DNA from: Phorcus lineatus
Lineage: Eukaryota > Mollusca > Gastropoda > Trochida > Trochidae
NCBI GenBank assembly: GCA_921293015.1
Contig: OV121094.1
Span: forward strand, 36,702,054 to 36,766,053
DNA length: 64,000 bases
Direction: 5' to 3'
This document shows, piece by piece, positions 59,402 through 64,000 of this stretch (position 1 is the stretch's first letter; each line of letters starts with the position of its first letter). Under the pieces are notes generated by a model. The model did no database searches, was not told the origin of the DNA, and saw only the letters and a program-made list of their open reading frames with translations. The translations under genes and the position numbers were made by a program.

Positions 59402-59706
59402 GAGTGAGTTTGAGTTAAACGTGCTTTCAACATTATTTTAGTTATTAAAAACGTGGATGACAAGCATCCAAAAGAGAGTGGACAGGGAGAAAGGGATCGA
59501 ATGGATAAGGGAGAAGACGGAAAGAAACGCATAGTGAGAGATAGAAAGCAGGTTTTGTAAGGACTCAAATATAGTCTGGCTTCTACCCGTCGACCTGTCC
59601 AGCTTGGGTGCCCCTAACAGGAGCATGTAAGCTCCAGCTGGCAAATCTCTCGGGGTCTCTGAAGCACTCAAACCACCACATCACGATAAGGTAACGAGTC
59701 CAGTGG
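59402..59706 (-). repeat. SINE-B-like repeat, full length, upstream of the phospholipase exon
   Basis: GAGTGAGTTTGAGTTAAACG at the tail side and CACGATAAGGTAACGAGTCC at the head side. Lies 56 bp upstream of the phospholipase splice acceptor in its presumed intron. Confidence 0.75.
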
Positions 59707-59735
59707 TGGCGATTTTATGAATACTCACTAAATTC

Positions 59736-59972
59736 AAGGTGAGATGAGTTGGTGTTTAACGCCGCTTTCAAGATTATTTCACTTATATCGCCGCTGCTAG
59801 TATTATTGCAGGGAGAAAGCCCATAACACCTTTGTGACAATGCATTGCGGTGAAACCTGCGATCATCGGCTGGAACTAGCGAACAATGGGTGTTGCTGTA
59901 CTGACACCCAAACCTGACTGCGTGTAGAACATTTCTTTACTGCAGACAAAGTTGCCGAGCCTCTGGCGGGAT
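59736..59972 (-). repeat. SINE-A, nearly complete body
   Basis: AAGGTGAGATGAGTTGGTGT.., CTAGTATTATTGCAGGGAGA, ATCGGCTGGAACTAGCGAAC and CTGGCGGGAT. The tRNA head is cut after the CCGCCAG box. Confidence 0.75.
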
Positions 59973-60003
59973 AATTTCAAAAGAGCCCGATACCATTTCC
60001 AAA

Positions 60004-60055
60004 GTTAAGTTAGGTAGTTTTAACGTGCTTTCAACAATATTTCAGATATTATAAA
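60004..60055 (-). repeat. SINE-B tail fragment
   Basis: TTTTAACGTGCTTTCAACAA then TATTTCAGATATTATAAAC, inverted tail. Confidence 0.45.
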
Positions 60056-60521
60056 CTAATCACATCCGCTCCTGGGAATTTTCATCAGGACATTTTTTAA
60101 TCCATTAACCTGTTCTTGTGTCCTTTATGAAACAGTAACTCAACGAAAGAGTTTGATGCGGAATGTGGACACCTTGGTAACCTTGAGATCAAAACAGTCA
60201 GAAATTAGAATATGGAATGTCAAAGAAAACGTTCGCTACTGATTAACGGTGAACACAGATACATAATCGGGAACTTATGTTGCAAGTCAATGTGTTCAAG
60301 GCAAGACTGCGCGGATCCTTTTCAATCTCTTTTACAACGATGCTCCTCATCAACTCCCTTTAACTCGTACGACTACCCTTAAGGGGAATAGGTGCTGTTT
60401 AATTCAGAAACTGTTATTTCAGTACTGAGAGAGGCCACAAGGTCTGTATTACATGAACATGGTAAATCTATACATTTATTCAGTTTTAGGGGGTAGCACA
60501 TTCTATCTGCACTTAAAAGTT

Positions 60522-60806
60522 CATCCTACCAGCGTAAATGAATCCACTCTCGCTCTTTCCTATTACCCTAGTCTCTTTTGAAGTCAAAAGCGTATAACTA
60601 GTAATTTGTACAACTAGTGTAACAAGTATCTAAGCAGTCAATGAGACGACTCGAATTCATCAACACAACCCGGTTATTAATATCTGTTGACGCTTCAATC
60701 TCCTTAATAAACGACATATAATTGGCTAAAAAAATATCAGGTGAGTATAGCCTTACAAGGTATCAGGAAGGAGCGACGGCTTCATTTACGATGATTTATC
60801 AGGATG
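60522..60806. mobile_element. M-family MITE, second subfamily, diverged
   Basis: CATCCTACCAGCGTAAATGA.. at left; ..TTTACGATGATTTATCAGGATG at right. The interior keeps AATGAGACGACTCGAATTCA and CACAACCCGG. Confidence 0.65.
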
Positions 60807-61400
60807 TATATGAAATTTAGCGTAACGAACTTGTACGAAATCTGTCTTTAATACATCGGTAATCGCAAATTATATCAAACAATCCTTATAATTACGAAAT
60901 CCCACTTGTTTCTCAAAATTATTTGAACAAATCCTATTTCTGTAAGCATGACGTCAGTTTGCCTTTCGCTAAAAGCAACAGTGCATGGTTGAATCAAAAT
61001 TGAGAATCACATTTCATAAAATGATGGATTTAATATGATATGAATTTGTTAACAGAAGCATTCACTCTCATGCAATTCTTGAGTATATGTTGATAACGAT
61101 TGAAATCTTAGAACACGTTTACTATTTGTTTAGATAGAATGTGATCTTGTAACAAAATCATTTAGTTATTGTGTCTATGCAAGTGGTGAAACACAATTGA
61201 AAAAAACCATTTGAGGTTTATCACAGAGGAACATTCTTCTCATAAAATGTCGGAATTTTAGGATAAGACGAAAACAGTGCGATACTGATTTCTCTTCTAG
61301 GTTAGCTCACGAGTTTAATTTTTACGTGTTATCAACAATGTTTCTTATTTTACGCACAGATGAAATCATCCAAAAGAGAATAGACACGTCAGAGAGAAAA
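60807..61400. other. Gene-free stretch
   Basis: Possible 5' intron of the phospholipase gene. No exon with a signal peptide found. Confidence 0.45.
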
Positions 61401-61641
61401 CATTCTGCTAAATCAGCGTTTATTAATCCGCTCTCGCTCCTTCCTTACACCCTGATCTCTTACAAGCAACAACCCTTGAACGGCTGGCTCGGCTTGAAAT
61501 TCGTGGCTGTGCTCATCTTGAACTCTACGAAAGTTTTCCATCCGGGTTGTGTCGCTGTTGTTGAATGCGTCTCATTGTCTGGTTAGTTAGCTAGCGATAC
61601 GAGGATTTTGGCTTGAAAGGGATCAGGATTCATACACGCTC
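61401..61641. mobile_element. M-family MITE, second subfamily, right end lost
   Basis: CATTCTGCTAAATCAGCGTT and CCGCTCTCGCTCCTTCCTTA at the left. At the right GGGATCAGGATTCATACACGC is the start of the terminal repeat without its last bases. Confidence 0.6.
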
Positions 61642-61668
61642 TAGACAAAAGGTTATTAAACTACTCAT

Positions 61669-61882
61669 GTCGGTGTGGCTTCTACCCGTCCACATGTCAA
61701 GCTTGGATGTCTCTACAAAGAGCATGGTAGCTCCCACTGGAAACCGTTTTAGGGTTTCTGAAGTACCTAATGCATCAGATTGTGTCAAAATTTTACCCTC
61801 CACAGTAACAATTTAAGCATTTGCATCAAGAAGTCATAATAAGACAACAAGCACGTTAAACCCCAACTCACTCACTCACTCA
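61669..61882. repeat. SINE-B head fragment (minus) and tail fragment (plus)
   Basis: CTTCTACCCGTCCACATGTC at 61679 is an inverted head. AAGCACGTTAAACCCCAACT and three CACT units at 61850-61882 are a plus tail, separated by unrelated DNA. Confidence 0.5.
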
Positions 61883-62181
61883 TAATAGGACAAAATACTT
61901 ACCTTTGAATCACTTCGAATCTTTGGTCCCAAAGAGCTTCTCATTGTGTATTGTATTTATCATAAAACGCTCCCGGATATACACCTCCGCCAACGTAAGA
62001 GAGGTGGCCAACACTTACACTTCAGCTTCTGAAAGCGTTCACATAAACGCCCACGGAAATACACATCAAATACAGAAATCATTAGCATATTTATTTTATA
62101 AAAGCTGTTCGTCCTTGTGACAGGTTGATGGTTGCTTCCTGCCAAACACATAATGTGTATACATAATTCGTACTTAACCAT

Positions 62182-62335
62182 CATGTTTCACCAGCGTATT
62201 TGAAACCGCCCTCGCTCCTTCCTAATACCCTGATCCCTTTCAAGCCGAAACCCTCGTATCGGCTAGCTATCTGGCCAGCCAATGAGACGACTCAGCAAAA
62301 CCCGATTGAAAAGTTGGTCTAACTTCAATATTTCT
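62182..62335. mobile_element. M-family MITE, left half
   Basis: ACCAGCGTATTTGAAACCGC, then CTCCTTCCTAATACCCTGAT and CTATCTGGCCAGCCAATGAG. Breaks off before the right end, where a satellite-like element starts. Confidence 0.6.
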
Positions 62336-62340
62336 TTACA

Positions 62341-63800
62341 AAACTTGGTATGTGGTTAGGTCTAGTGGTAGCCTGATGCCTTTTGCTAATTTGAATATTC
62401 TTAATTTTTAGCTCATCAGGTCTGAAAGACCCGATGGGCTTATGGCATGGCAAGGCGTCCGGCGTCCGTCCATCCGTCCATCCGTCCGTAAACATTTCAC
62501 TTTTTCGACTTCTTCTCCAAAACCAATGACTCTAGAGAGCTGAAATTTTATGTGCATACTCCTTGGCAAATGGGGATTCTAAATTGTAGATTTCGTGACC
62601 CCATGACCCCAAATGGGGTCACAAGGGTCTAAACCTTAAAAATCTATTTAAATCTTCTTCTCCAGTTCCAAAAGGTCCAGAGAGCTGAAAAGTTGTGTGT
62701 AGACTCCTTGGGCACTGGAGATTCTAAATTGTAGGTTTGGTGACCCCATGACCACAAATGGGGTCACAGGGGTCAAAACCTGAAAAACCTAATTTCATCT
62801 TCTTCTCCAGTTCCAAAAGGTCTAGAGAGCTGAAAAGGTGTGTGTAGACTCCTTGGGCAACAGGGATTCTAAATTGTAGGTTTGGTGACCCCATGACCCC
62901 AAATGGGGTCACAGGGGTCAAAACCTAAAAAACCTAATTTCATCTTTTTCCCTAGTTCCAAAAGGTCTAGAGAGCTGAAAAATTGTGTGAAGACTCCTTG
63001 GACACTGGGGATTCTAAATTGTAGGTTTGGTGACCACTTGACCCCAAATGGGGTCACAGGGGTCAAAACCTTAAAATCCTACTTTCATCTTCTTCTCCAT
63101 TTCCAAAAGGTCTTGATAGCTTAATAGTTGTGTGTAGACTCCTTGGACAATGGGGATTCTGAATTGTAGGTTCGGTGACCCCTTGACCCCAAATGGGCAA
63201 TGGGCCTTTATTTGATTGTGAATAACTCGGACGTTGGGACAGGCTATCTTTCCTACACTGCCCATGACCTCATGGTCTAAACCACAACACCTATTTCTAT
63301 CAAAAGTCTGATGAGCTACAGAGCCCATGGCTCTATTTTTTTCTGGTTTCCATAGAAACAATTTGAACTTAGTACATCTTGGGGGAATGCTCCGTTCTTG
63401 GGTCATATCTGTTGAACTGTTGAATATTTAATTTACGTAACTTGGTTTGTGGTTCGGTCTAGTGGTGGAGTGGAACCCTTTTGCTATTTTGGTTATCCTG
63501 AAATTTTTTTTCTTGTTTCCATGGAAACAATTTGAACTTAATGCATCTTGGGGGTATGCTTTCCTTTCCCGGCGATATCTCCAGATACGTTCAATATTTC
63601 TTTTTTTCAAACTTGGTATGTGGTTAGATCTAGTGATGGAGTGGTGCCTTTTCCAACCTACATCTAGAAATCTAATGAGTATTATTTTACTAAACCTTGA
63701 ATGTGGTTAACTCTAGTGCTTTGGTGGTGCCTTTTGCTACTTTGGTTATTTTTAACTTTTATTGGTTTCCATGGAAACAACTTGAACTTCGGGCTGTAGA
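62341..63800. repeat. Compound tandem-repeat element with short inverted ends
   Basis: A core at 62410-63317 is bounded by AGCTCATCAG and CTGATGAGCT and holds about five ~145-bp units (AGAGAGCTGAAAA.., GGGGATTCTAAATTGTAGG.., CCCCAAATGGGGTCACAGGG; starts near 62534, 62680, 62825, 62970, 63112). Flanking it are ~167-bp units with ACTTGGTATGTGGTTAG and GTTTCCATGGAAACAA (62343; 63349, 63439, 63516, 63611, 63766). Similar peptides seen in several frames come from the repetition. Confidence 0.75.
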
Positions 63801-64000
63801 TGCGTATTATGATATTTGATGACTTTGAAAGTATCGAATGTCATATTCCCTACTATCGAGAAGTTGACAAATATATAAAACTCTTCCATTGAACTTGAAT
63901 ATATCACGAGTCATTATTATGTCAAGTTCATTTATGCTAATATATTAACCTTTTAATTATATGTTTGATAAGGATTGTTTCTGATATAAGTGACAATAAG

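Noticed and set aside
60290-60420. Reverse transcriptase trace (LFNLFYNDAPHQLP)
   Set aside because: Too short and lacking any neighbouring RT block; likely chance.
61903-61944. 5' exon of the phospholipase gene ending at AAG|GTAAGT (minus)
   Set aside because: The donor is excellent, but the open frame ends in phase 0 whereas the next exon needs phase 1, and it has no hydrophobic signal. It could only be a UTR exon.
62724-63406. Minus-strand proteins with repeated DPCDPIxGHGVTKP
   Set aside because: Translation of the ~145-bp tandem repeat; open in more than one frame because of repetition.
1-64000. CRISPR array, operon or other prokaryotic system
   Set aside because: Spliced genes, SINEs and eukaryotic transposons throughout; tandem repeats have no unique spacers of constant length.

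Overview
This is eukaryotic nuclear DNA: AT-rich, with spliced coding sequence, tRNA-derived SINEs, LINE fragments, Tc1/mariner and Harbinger DNA transposons, MITEs and satellites. No bacterial operon or CRISPR array was seen. The best lineage clue is a two-exon, conodipine-like (group IX) secreted phospholipase A2 gene, together with SINE-like repeats that end in a GTTAAACCCCAACTCAC(TCAC)n tail. Both point to a mollusc, probably a gastropod. The species cannot be fixed from the sequence alone.

Layout. 1-5.5 kb: AT-rich DNA with a two-copy, ~685-bp higher-order repeat and a tRNA-derived SINE (family A). 5.5-16.7 kb: scattered SINE-A and SINE-B copies, one complete 312-bp MITE of a long-TIR family with 9-bp target duplications (family M), and a weak signal-peptide exon candidate at 8377. 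16.7-18.5 kb: a ~150-bp-arm palindrome, then a minus-strand LINE fragment split by a TTAA-flanked MITE. 20.1-23 kb: a deletion-derivative LINE and a full-ended Tc1/mariner element with a broken transposase. 23-42 kb: SINEs, M-family MITEs, palindromes with CRE-like sites, and short tandem arrays. 42.3-45.5 kb: a complete PIF/Harbinger element with TAA target duplications, a MADF-BESS gene and a spliced DDE transposase whose main exon sits in the MADF gene's intron on the other strand. 48.3-52.6 kb: a TIR element full of TTGGTTTCC repeats, into which a 5'-truncated LINE has inserted with an 11-bp target duplication. 53.4-55.9 kb: a large imperfect inverted repeat. 58.4-59.4 kb: the phospholipase gene on the minus strand (two exons and a polyadenylation signal; the 5' exon was not found). 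62.3-63.8 kb: a compound tandem-repeat element.

The phospholipase gene is the only convincing host gene. Almost everything else is mobile-element history, and several insertions are nested with exact ends, so their order can be read. Single-base lesions in the Harbinger genes are few, so that element is probably young. Coordinates of repeats are by eye and may be off by several bases unless a target duplication fixes the end.
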